DNA of 52,064 nucleotides from Verrucomicrobia bacterium 12-59-8 (GTDB taxonomy: Bacteria > Verrucomicrobiota > Verrucomicrobiae > Verrucomicrobiales > Verrucomicrobiaceae). Below are positions 41,053 through 48,199 of this stretch, piece by piece. Made by a program: the position numbers and the translations under genes. The notes under the pieces are model-generated. The model worked only from the letters and a program-made list of their open reading frames with translations. It did no database searches and had not been told where the DNA came from. Location of the stretch: the NCBI GenBank assembly GCA_002279765.1, contig NCCR01000020.1, forward strand, positions 1-52,064, read 5' to 3'. How positions within the stretch are numbered: position 1 is the stretch's first letter; each line of letters starts with the position of its first letter.

Positions 41053-42372
41053 TCACTGCGGCCACTGTCCGTCCACGATGGGTTTCAGCGTGAGCTTGGC
41101 GGGATCAATAACGACATGCTTCACCTTCTGGCGCTTCCAGGTGTACGTGATGTGCACGAGACCGTCACTGGTTTGAATGATCGCCGGATAGCTGAATTCC
41201 TTCTTGGGCTCGTCTTCGAGCACGAGGGCGGCCTCCCAGATCTTGCCATCCTTGCTGAGGGCGAGATTCAGCGGGCTGCGGCCTTTGGCAGTATGATTGT
41301 AAATGAGCAGATGGCGGCCGTCGTTGAGCGTGACAGCGTCGGTGCCAGAGTTGGGATTCGGCAGCTTGGTGAGCGAAATCTCGCCCCAGGTGCGACCCGC
41401 ATCAGGGGAGGTGATTTGAAACACTTTGCCCTGACGCGTGCGGCCCACGGCCTGCAGCTTGTCACCACCAAGATCCAGGATGCTTGGCTGAATCGCGCTG
41501 ACCTTCAAACCATCGTGCAGCAGCTTCGTGCGTTCCCAAGTTTTGCCGAGATTGCTGGAGCGCTCAAAGTAAATGGCCCACTCGCTCGGCTTGCTGTCGG
41601 TTTCGTTGCTGGTGGGGCAGAGGATATCACCGTTCGGAAGCTGCACCGGCTTGTTCTTGATGGGGCCAAAAATGCCCTGTGGCAGCTTGCGTGCCGCCGA
41701 CCACGTCTTGCCACCATCGGTGGAAGTTTTGAGCTCACCCCACCATGTGCTCGGCGAAGGGCCAACCTTATAAAACAGCATCAGCGGCGCACCAATCGGC
41801 TGAAACAGCACCGGGTTCCACGTCGGATGGCGCGTGCCATCTGGCTGCACACCATTGGCGGTTTCGACACTCTCCGTCCATTTCCCATCGACCAGACGTG
41901 AAACCCAGATGCACACATCCGGGTTCTTTTCCGCAGTGCCGCCAAACCACGCAGATACAAGTCCCGTGGGCGTTTCGACAATGGTCGTGGCATGGATCGA
42001 GGGGTAAGGGCCGGTGTCGTAGATGTATTCCGATTTCAAAACACCGGACTGTGTCGCCTTGGACGTCAGCCATTCCCAGGAAGTCAGCTCCCGACTGTTA
42101 TCAATTTTGTGCCAGACCACTACAGCGGCCTGACGTGCAGCAGCGGCGTCCGTAACGTTGAGCACGAGTTGGTAGTTCATGCCGGCCACCACCTGCCTTT
42201 CACCACTCTCAATGCTTTGCAGCGTGAGCTTGGGATCATGTGTCTTGACAGCAAATTCGGCCGCTGCCATCGCCTCTTTGTCCTTGGGTGAAACAGGGCT
42301 GAATCCTCCGGCAATCTGCGCGGAGAGATGGCAGGTCAGCATGGCGAAGCAAAGCAGAGTAAAAGATTTCAT
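41053..42372 (-). CDS. Cystatin domain fused to a sialidase-fold domain
   Basis: A 439-residue protein with a signal peptide (residues 1-19). Residues 22-105 look like a cystatin, the cysteine-protease inhibitor fold: GGFSPVSPKDKEAMAAAEFAV (N-terminal Gly-Gly plus the helix), the inhibitory loop QVVAG at Q60-G64, the strand MNYQLVLNV, and LTSWEWL near residue 96 at the place of the second hairpin loop (usually Pro-Trp). Residues about 115-430 form a sialidase-fold propeller with STDGGKTW, SSNLGKTW, SPDAGRTW and SKDGKIW Asp boxes and the segment SIHATTIVETPTGLVSAWFGGTAEKN. The combination suggests a secreted enzyme carrying its own protease inhibitor or a cystatin-like adaptor. It is the second gene of the operon. 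Confidence 0.86.
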   Translation of the reverse strand: MKSFTLLCFAMLTCHLSAQIAGGFSPVSPKDKEAMAAAEFAVKTHDPKLTLQSIESGERQVVAGMNYQLVLNVTDAAAARQAAVVVWHKIDNSRELTSWEWLTSKATQSGVLKSEYIYDTGPYPSIHATTIVETPTGLVSAWFGGTAEKNPDVCIWVSRLVDGKWTESVETANGVQPDGTRHPTWNPVLFQPIGAPLMLFYKVGPSPSTWWGELKTSTDGGKTWSAARKLPQGIFGPIKNKPVQLPNGDILCPTSNETDSKPSEWAIYFERSSNLGKTWERTKLLHDGLKVSAIQPSILDLGGDKLQAVGRTRQGKVFQITSPDAGRTWGEISLTKLPNPNSGTDAVTLNDGRHLLIYNHTAKGRSPLNLALSKDGKIWEAALVLEDEPKKEFSYPAIIQTSDGLVHITYTWKRQKVKHVVIDPAKLTLKPIVDGQWPQ

Positions 42373-42383
42373 GGTTGGAAGAG

Positions 42384-43292
42384 TTAAGCAATCAAACCAA
42401 GGTTCACGAGTCTTTCACGAATGATCGCACGCTCCGGTTCACGGAAGCGATGAAACGGCTCAGCCATGTGGTCTTCGCAGATGCCGAGGAGCGAGAGACC
42501 GCACTTGATGCCCTTGATGATCGCCGATTTGTGTCGTCCTACGGTATAAATGCTCCCGGCAAGCTGCATCACCTTGGCGTGAAGTTCACGGGTGCGCTGC
42601 AAATCCTGCGCGGCAGCGGCCTGATACATTTCCACGTAAAGTTTCGGGTGCAGGTTGGCACCTCCATTAATGCCGCCATGACCACCCAGAAGCACGGCTT
42701 CGGCTGTGAGTTCTTCAGGGCCCACCAGCACGCTCCAGTCAGCCCGCTGTTTCGCCACTTCGATCAGGCGGTGGAAGTAGATCATGTCACAGGAGCTGTC
42801 TTTGACACCGCAGATGCCCGTCATGTCGAGCGCCCGGCGCACAAGATCGATCTCAAAGCTCACCTTCGTGAGACCCGGCATGTTGTAGAGAAACATCGGT
42901 AGCGGCATCTCTGCGACGAGATCCTGAATGTATTCCTGCAGCTCAGGCGGTGCAGCAGGGAAGTAATACGGCGGTGCCGTGACCACATGCGTGGCCCCCG
43001 CCTCCACGCTATGCCGTGCCAGATTCACACTTTCCGTGAACGAAGTGTCCGTAATCCCCACGAGCACCGGCACGCGCCCAGCCGTTTGCTTGCAGGTGCG
43101 CTCAATCAATTCACGCCGCAGCCGATAGCTCAGGCTGGGGCCTTCTCCTGTGGTGCCCAGAATGAACAGGCCGGACACCCCTCCGCCAATGAGATGTTCA
43201 ATCAGGCGCTCCAGACCGGCGCAGTCGAGCGTGTCGCGATCACGCAAGGGGGTGACGAGGGGCGGAATGATGCCGGAGAGTGGTTGGGACAT
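42384..43292 (-). CDS. DapA/NanA-family aldolase
   Basis: A 302-residue TIM-barrel aldolase read from the ATG at 43292; a longer frame to 43619 lacks family similarity. It has the Schiff-base lysine K164 in GVKDSS, the general base Y136 in YNMP, and the GTTGEG carboxylate-binding loop (T47, T48). Aligned to E. coli DapA with a three-residue offset, the arginine 138 that binds aspartate semialdehyde is L141 here, so lysine biosynthesis is unlikely. N-acetylneuraminate lyase or a 2-keto-3-deoxy sugar acid aldolase fits the sialidase-rich neighbours better. It leads the operon and lies divergently from the AraC gene. Confidence 0.88.
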   Translation of the reverse strand: MSQPLSGIIPPLVTPLRDRDTLDCAGLERLIEHLIGGGVSGLFILGTTGEGPSLSYRLRRELIERTCKQTAGRVPVLVGITDTSFTESVNLARHSVEAGATHVVTAPPYYFPAAPPELQEYIQDLVAEMPLPMFLYNMPGLTKVSFEIDLVRRALDMTGICGVKDSSCDMIYFHRLIEVAKQRADWSVLVGPEELTAEAVLLGGHGGINGGANLHPKLYVEMYQAAAAQDLQRTRELHAKVMQLAGSIYTVGRHKSAIIKGIKCGLSLLGICEDHMAEPFHRFREPERAIIRERLVNLGLIA

Positions 43293-43423
43293 ACCCGACA
43301 AGTGACTTCCGAGGCAGCCAAATAGCAACCCGCCAGTGCGTTGAATGTTTGCCGATGAAATGACGATTCTTGACCCTTGGCCGCAAGATTCACGCGCCTG
43401 GAAACTTTGAACTTGTCCCCACC

Positions 43424-44284
43424 ATGCTCGCCACCGACCAGGCTGACTACTTTTCGACGCAAGTCGTACGCACCCGCCGCTTCTTCCTCCCGGAATGGGA
43501 GGAGCGTCAGCGCGATGCGACGACACTGTGCCTCGTAGGCGGAGGCTGCGAGTGGTGCGCACCGGATTTCGTCGTGGACCGGCAGAAATTCCCGTTCCTG
43601 GCCTTCGAGTTCGTGTCAAAGGGGCATGGCAGCGTCATGCTGGCGGATCAAACGCACGCCATCGAAGCCGGACACGCCTTTGTCTTCGACTCCACCACGC
43701 CCCAGGTCATCCGCAGCTCGGCGGAGGAGCCGATGGTGAAATATTTCTACAATTTTACCGGTGCATGCGCCGCGAAACTGATGAGCGATCTTGACCTCTC
43801 TCCCGGCAGCGTCCTGCGCGTGACGGATGCCTCGCGCGTTGTCTCATTGCTGGAGGAAGTGATTGATCACGCGCTGCGTGGCGGCCGCTTCGGCCTGCGG
43901 GCGGCCTGCGCTGCGCTGGAGCACACCTTGGTGCTCTGCGCCGATTCTCGCCAGCCCGCCACCACCAAAATGGACCCCGCCTACGCCACCTATCTGCGCT
44001 GCCGTGGTCATTTGCTGCGCAATTATCCCGTGCTCAGCAGCATCGAGCAGGCCGCAAAAGCCTGCTTTGTCTCCGCCGCTTATTTCACCCGCCTCTTCCA
44101 GCGTTATGACACCGAAACGCCGCTGGCCTGCCTCACGCGGCTCAAGCTGTCCCAGGCCGCCATCAAACTGCGCCAGCCCGATGCCCTGGTGAAAGGCGTC
44201 GCCGCCGAGCTCGGTTACAAATCCGCTGCACATTTTTCGCGCGCCTTCAAAGCATGGAGTGGAAGATCACCTCGCGGTGGTTGA
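43424..44284 (+). CDS. AraC family transcriptional regulator
   Basis: A 286-residue protein read from the ATG at 43424; a longer frame to 43370 is possible. Residues about 45-110 form an AraC-type sensing cupin (FVSKGHGSVMLADQTHAIEAGHAFVFDSTTPQVI). Residues about 195-285 are the AraC double helix-turn-helix with SIEQAAKACFVSAAYFTRLFQRYDTETPLACLTRLKLSQAA and VAAELGYKSAAHFSRAFKAWSG. It is divergent from the aldolase operon, with 131 bases between starts, so a sugar-responsive activator of that operon is the likely role. Two ten-base-scale operator half-sites cannot be proven from sequence. Confidence 0.88.
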   Translation: MLATDQADYFSTQVVRTRRFFLPEWEERQRDATTLCLVGGGCEWCAPDFVVDRQKFPFLAFEFVSKGHGSVMLADQTHAIEAGHAFVFDSTTPQVIRSSAEEPMVKYFYNFTGACAAKLMSDLDLSPGSVLRVTDASRVVSLLEEVIDHALRGGRFGLRAACAALEHTLVLCADSRQPATTKMDPAYATYLRCRGHLLRNYPVLSSIEQAAKACFVSAAYFTRLFQRYDTETPLACLTRLKLSQAAIKLRQPDALVKGVAAELGYKSAAHFSRAFKAWSGRSPRGG

Positions 44285-44329
44285 AATGCGTGTGGCGCAT
44301 TCCATACTCCGCCTCCTTCCTCCCACCGC

Positions 44330-45991
44330 ATGCTTTCCTTCCTCAAAATCCGCAATCTTGCCCTCGTCGAAGACGTGACATGGGAACTGGCGGCCGGTCT
44401 GATCGGGGTCACGGGGGAGACGGGCGCTGGAAAATCCATCATCGTGGGTGCCTTGAAGCTGATCCTTGGCGAAAGAGCTGACCGCAGCCTGATCCGCAAC
44501 GGCCAGGATGCCTGCACCGTGGAGGCCGGTTTTCATCTGAAGGACACCCACGCTATCGATGCCGTGCTGGAAGTGGCCGGTCTGGAGCCCTGCCAGGAGG
44601 GCGAACTCCTCATCAAGCGCACCATCAGCACCAGCGGTGCCAACAAGCAGTTCGTGAACTGCTCCCCCGTGACGATTCAGGTGCTGAAAAGCCTCGGCGA
44701 GTTTCTCGTCGATCTTCACGGCCCTCACGATCATCAATCACTCAATTCAAAGGACCGCCAGCTTGAGATGCTGGACAAGTTTGCCGGCAGTGAAGAGATG
44801 CTGGGCAAATACCAGGATGCCTGGAAACTCTGGCGTGCCGCAGCGACGGAACTCGACGAACTCGAAAATTCCGAGCGCGCCAGCAGCCAGCAAATCGACA
44901 TGCTCAAGTTTCAGGCGAACGAAATCGCCGCTGCCAGCTTGAAGCCCGGCGAGGAAGAGGAAATCGAATCCCGCCATTGCATCGCCGCCAACGGTGCACG
45001 GCTGGCCGAACTCTGCGGCAGCATCACCGGCCGCCTAAGCGAGGGTGAAGGCAGTGTCATCGACGGTCTGCGCGAGATCAGTCGCAGCATCCACGAACTG
45101 GAAAAAATCGATCCCGCCACAGCGGCAATGTTCGAAGGCTTCAAGTCCGCACAAATCGAACTCACCGAGCTGGAGATCAGCGTGCAGGACTACGCGGATG
45201 ACCTGGAGACCGACGCCGCTGAACTCGACAAGCTCGAAAGCCGCATCCACACCATCCAGACTCTGAAGCGCAAGTACGGCCGCACCATCCCTGAGATATT
45301 GGAGTTCCTCGCCGAAACAGAGCGCAAGCTCGCGAAGATGGAAAACCGAGGCGAGGAGATCGCAAAGCTTCAAACAATCGTCAAAGAGCGCGAAGCAGAG
45401 GTAATCAAACTCGGCAAACAAATTTCCAAGAAGCGCACCGACGCCGCGCCAAAGCTCGCCAAAGAGGTCGCGTCACATCTGACCGATCTCGGCTTCAAAC
45501 GCAGCGTGTTCGAGGCGCAGCTTGCCGTGCTGCCCACACCAGAACGCAACGGCCTTGAAGAAGTCGATTTCCACTTCGCGCCCAATCCCGGCGAGCCTTC
45601 CAAGCCGCTCCGCCTCACCGCCTCCAGCGGTGAAATGTCCCGCGTCCTCCTCGCCGTGAAAAGCGCTCTTGCCAGGCAGGACGCAGTCCCCCTCCTCGTC
45701 TTTGATGAAATCGACGCCAACGTCGGCGGCAACATCGCCGAGGCCGTGGGCCGCAAAATGGCTGCCTTGGGAGCGACGCATCAGGTTATCGCCATCACCC
45801 ATTTCCCACAGGTGGCCTCGCTGGCGCAGAGCCACTTTGTGGTGACCAAGGAAATTACCGGCAACACCACGCGTTCACAGATCCAAGCCGTAAGCAATGA
45901 ACAGCGCGTCGATGAACTCGCACGCATGCTCGGCGGCAGCGCCGACAGTGCTCGCTTGCACGCGCTGAGTTTGCTCAAAGGCGCGGCTTGA
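44330..45991 (+). CDS. recN: DNA repair protein RecN
   Basis: A 553-residue SMC-like ATPase, the usual RecN length. Walker A is GETGAGKS at residues 29-36 within LAAGLIGVTGETGAGKSIIVGALKLILG. Long coiled-coil arms occupy about 150-380, broken by the RecN hinge. The ABC signature is SSGEMSRVLLAVKSALA near residue 432, and Walker B is LLVFDEIDANVGG near 455, followed by the VIAITHFPQVASLA switch region. RecN holds sister DNA together in double-strand break repair. It lies downstream of the AraC gene by 45 bases and ends two bases before the stop of the zinc-ribbon gene on the other strand. Confidence 0.95.
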   Translation: MLSFLKIRNLALVEDVTWELAAGLIGVTGETGAGKSIIVGALKLILGERADRSLIRNGQDACTVEAGFHLKDTHAIDAVLEVAGLEPCQEGELLIKRTISTSGANKQFVNCSPVTIQVLKSLGEFLVDLHGPHDHQSLNSKDRQLEMLDKFAGSEEMLGKYQDAWKLWRAAATELDELENSERASSQQIDMLKFQANEIAAASLKPGEEEEIESRHCIAANGARLAELCGSITGRLSEGEGSVIDGLREISRSIHELEKIDPATAAMFEGFKSAQIELTELEISVQDYADDLETDAAELDKLESRIHTIQTLKRKYGRTIPEILEFLAETERKLAKMENRGEEIAKLQTIVKEREAEVIKLGKQISKKRTDAAPKLAKEVASHLTDLGFKRSVFEAQLAVLPTPERNGLEEVDFHFAPNPGEPSKPLRLTASSGEMSRVLLAVKSALARQDAVPLLVFDEIDANVGGNIAEAVGRKMAALGATHQVIAITHFPQVASLAQSHFVVTKEITGNTTRSQIQAVSNEQRVDELARMLGGSADSARLHALSLLKGAA

Positions 45992-45993
45992 AA

Positions 45994-46320
45994 TCAAGCC
46001 ATCTGCGCTGTGCCGAGTGTCATGCGCGGCGGACGTCCCTTCACGCGGCTGAGCGTGGCGCGCAGGGCCAGTGAGCCGAGTTGCGTCTGCGGGTTCCAGC
46101 CTTTGGGGGCTTTTTTGCCGGTGCCGGTCCACGGCATGCCGTCGGAGATCCATTGCTGGCGGAAATCATCGTAGCTGACGCCTTTGTCATCGTCAGTGAC
46201 GCCAAATTGGAATCCGCAGCAGGTGCAGATTTCCATGGAGGCGCCGCCGGTGCGGTTGCGCGGCGGCTCTGCGAGCTTGTCATAGCCGCAGACGGGGCAG
46301 AAGTTGGGGGTTATTTTCAT
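45994..46320 (-). CDS. Zinc-ribbon protein, possible immunity protein
   Basis: A 108-residue cytoplasmic protein read from the ATG at 46320. It has two CxxC pairs, C8-PV-C11-GY and C32-TC-C35-GF, then a conserved GVTDDDKGVSYDDFRQQWI and GMPW and a WNPQTQL segment. It resembles the cysteine-rich CPCC family, whose members include immunity proteins of polymorphic toxin systems, and related cytoplasmic zinc-ribbon proteins of unknown role. Its start is 32 bases after the stop of the BECR-toxin-like protein gene on the same strand, so they form an operon. The assignment as immunity protein is inference. Confidence 0.7.
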   Translation of the reverse strand: MKITPNFCPVCGYDKLAEPPRNRTGGASMEICTCCGFQFGVTDDDKGVSYDDFRQQWISDGMPWTGTGKKAPKGWNPQTQLGSLALRATLSRVKGRPPRMTLGTAQMA

Positions 46321-46352
46321 GGTTGGTTCTTTGGAAAGTTGGCGTGGCATTT

Positions 46353-47099
46353 TCAGCGGGAGGAAAAGCGGAGATCGGCGGGCTTTACCACGCGTCCAGG
46401 CTGACGCTGCCAGTAGGTGGGATTGTCCGGCTTAAAAAATGTCTTGGTCTTGCCAGCACCGTTGTACGCACCAAATACGCGCGTGGTGGGATCAAAGACG
46501 CGCAGCGTTCCATCCGTATTGTCGAGCTTCATCGGCAGATTTTCTACTCGGGCGCGCTGGAGGAAGAGCCAGGCCTTTGCCGCGTAGTCATCCGGAGATT
46601 TGCTGGCAAAATCACGGCCATGGCGGTCAAAGTGATCCTGCAATGAATCAAGGTGGCCCCAGGTCTGGCGTGTAGGCGGTGCTTGTGCTGGAACTTCCGC
46701 AGGCGCTGGTTTTTTTCCAGGGGTGATGACATCCAGCGCACGCCGCAGGAGCGAAGGCTGCGGTGTGGCGGCGGGTGCGCCGCCAGCAGTGGTGAAGGTG
46801 CCGCTTGCAAGCCGCGTGCGTGCGCTGCCCACGCTGAAATAGTACGTGGTGGCCGGAGTCAGTGCTTCCAGCCTGATCGTATGATCACTGCTCACGGTGC
46901 CTTCAGCTTTGCGGTCCAGTGCTGCCGCGTTCATGCCAAACTGCAGCCGCGTGCCGCAGTCCACATCCGTGCGCCACTGAATGGTCGCGCTGTTTGCCGT
47001 GGTGGTGGCCTGGGGTGGTCCGATCAGTTCAACACCATAGAGCAGCGTGCCGCTTAGACACGCGATGACGCCGACGAACCAATGAACAAAAGTTCTCAT
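46353..47099 (-). CDS. Secreted FN3-like protein with BECR-type nuclease-like C-terminal domain
   Basis: A 248-residue protein. Residues 1-22 form a signal peptide. Residues about 25-106 are a fibronectin-III-like domain of the purple-acid-phosphatase N-terminal type (TANSATIQWRTDVDCGTRLQFG, then LEALTPATTYYFSV). A proline-rich linker follows to 146. Residues about 150-236 match the pattern of BECR (barnase-EndoU-colicin E5/D-RelE) toxins such as CdiA C-terminal tRNases: H156-F-x-x-H160-G, SPDDYAAKAWLFL, then GTLRVFDPTTRVFGAY and KTKTFFKP. These are secreted RNase toxins in known systems. A zinc-ribbon gene follows at once. Confidence 0.68.
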   Translation of the reverse strand: MRTFVHWFVGVIACLSGTLLYGVELIGPPQATTTANSATIQWRTDVDCGTRLQFGMNAAALDRKAEGTVSSDHTIRLEALTPATTYYFSVGSARTRLASGTFTTAGGAPAATPQPSLLRRALDVITPGKKPAPAEVPAQAPPTRQTWGHLDSLQDHFDRHGRDFASKSPDDYAAKAWLFLQRARVENLPMKLDNTDGTLRVFDPTTRVFGAYNGAGKTKTFFKPDNPTYWQRQPGRVVKPADLRFSSR

Positions 47100-47153
47100 A
47101 GAGAGTGTGCAACCAACTGGGATTACACTATGACCATCTTAAGCGAAGACTGT

Positions 47154-48130
47154 TCAAACTGCATAACGCCCACGACGTTCTCCATTCATCCATCTCCATG
47201 CAGAGTCAATATGCTCTCGTGGATCCGTATGCTCCGCTTGCCAATGAAGTATTTCCTTAGCCAGTTTAGGGTCTGCGATGAGTTCGGCCGGGTCACCAGC
47301 ACGGCGTTCGCCACTGCTTCGGCCGTGGTGATGATTTCTTTGACGCTGAAGCCTCGGCCAGTACCTAGATTCACGGCGACTGTCTCGCCGCCCTGGCGTA
47401 GATAGTTCAGCGCCAGTGCATGGGCGGAGGCTAGATCGCAGACATGGATGTAATCACGAATACAGGTGCCGTCGGGCGTCGCGTAGTCCGTGCCGAATAC
47501 GGTGATATTCTCTATCTCACCTGTGGCGGCCATCAGGATACGCGGGATCAAATGCGTCTCGGGATTGTGATCTTCACCAATTTCGCCGCTGGGATGACAG
47601 CCGCTGGCGTTGAAATAGCGCAGGAAGACAGACTTTAGGCCCCAGGCGTTTCCGCAGTCGCGCAGCACGCGTTCCAGCATCCATTTGCTGGCGCCATAGG
47701 GATTCACCGGTGCCTGCGGATGCGATTCATCAATCGGGATGCGCACAGGGTCGCCATAAGTCGCGCAGGTGGAGGAGAAGATGAAGCGCTTGCAGCCATG
47801 GCGCTGCATGGTTTCAAGGAGCGTGAGCGGTGCGGCAAGATTGTTCCGGTAGTACTTGAGCGGATCAGTCACCGACTCGCCGACATAGGCGAAGGCCGCG
47901 AAATGCAGCACCGCTTCCGGCTGGTGCTCGCTGAAGAGTTTTTCCATCAGCACTGCATCGGCCATGTCTCCCTCCACCAAGGTCACCCGGTCCAGAGGCA
48001 ATGCTTCGCGATGCCCAAAGACCAGATTGTCGAGCACCACGATACGTTCGTTTTGTTCAAGCAAATGACGTACCGTGTGTGAGCCGATGTATCCTGCGCC
48101 GCCGGTGATGAGAAGGGTTCCTTGTGACAT
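47154..48130 (-). pseudogene. galE: UDP-glucose 4-epimerase GalE, frameshifted near the C-terminus
   Basis: The reading frame from the ATG at 48130 runs as a good GalE: GGAGYIGSHTV, the catalytic YGASK, and NLGTGRGFSVKEIITTAEAVAN. It then departs from the family and ends at 47186. In another frame, starting near 47306, the expected C-terminus appears: RRAGDPAELIADPKL, ILHWQ, and SAWRWMNG, ending with TGA at 47154-47156. The two frames join near 47306-47312, where about nine residues of the family pattern are also missing, so a deletion of roughly 25 bases best explains both. The lost region includes the arginine that holds UDP-sugar. The gene may be inactive, or the sequence may hold an error. 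Confidence 0.88.
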
Positions 48131-48199
48131 TGGGGAAATACAGCAGGCGTAGGGGCTGCTGCCAAACGAAGTTTGCTTCAAATCCCGCTGCGTGTTGAC

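Noticed and set aside
42384..43292. Lysine-biosynthesis DapA
   Set aside because: The arginine that binds aspartate semialdehyde is replaced by leucine and the operon context is glycan breakdown.
43293..43619. An N-terminal extension of the aldolase frame
   Set aside because: The extra 109 residues are arginine/glycine-rich and lie over the divergent AraC gene; the family starts at the ATG at 43292.
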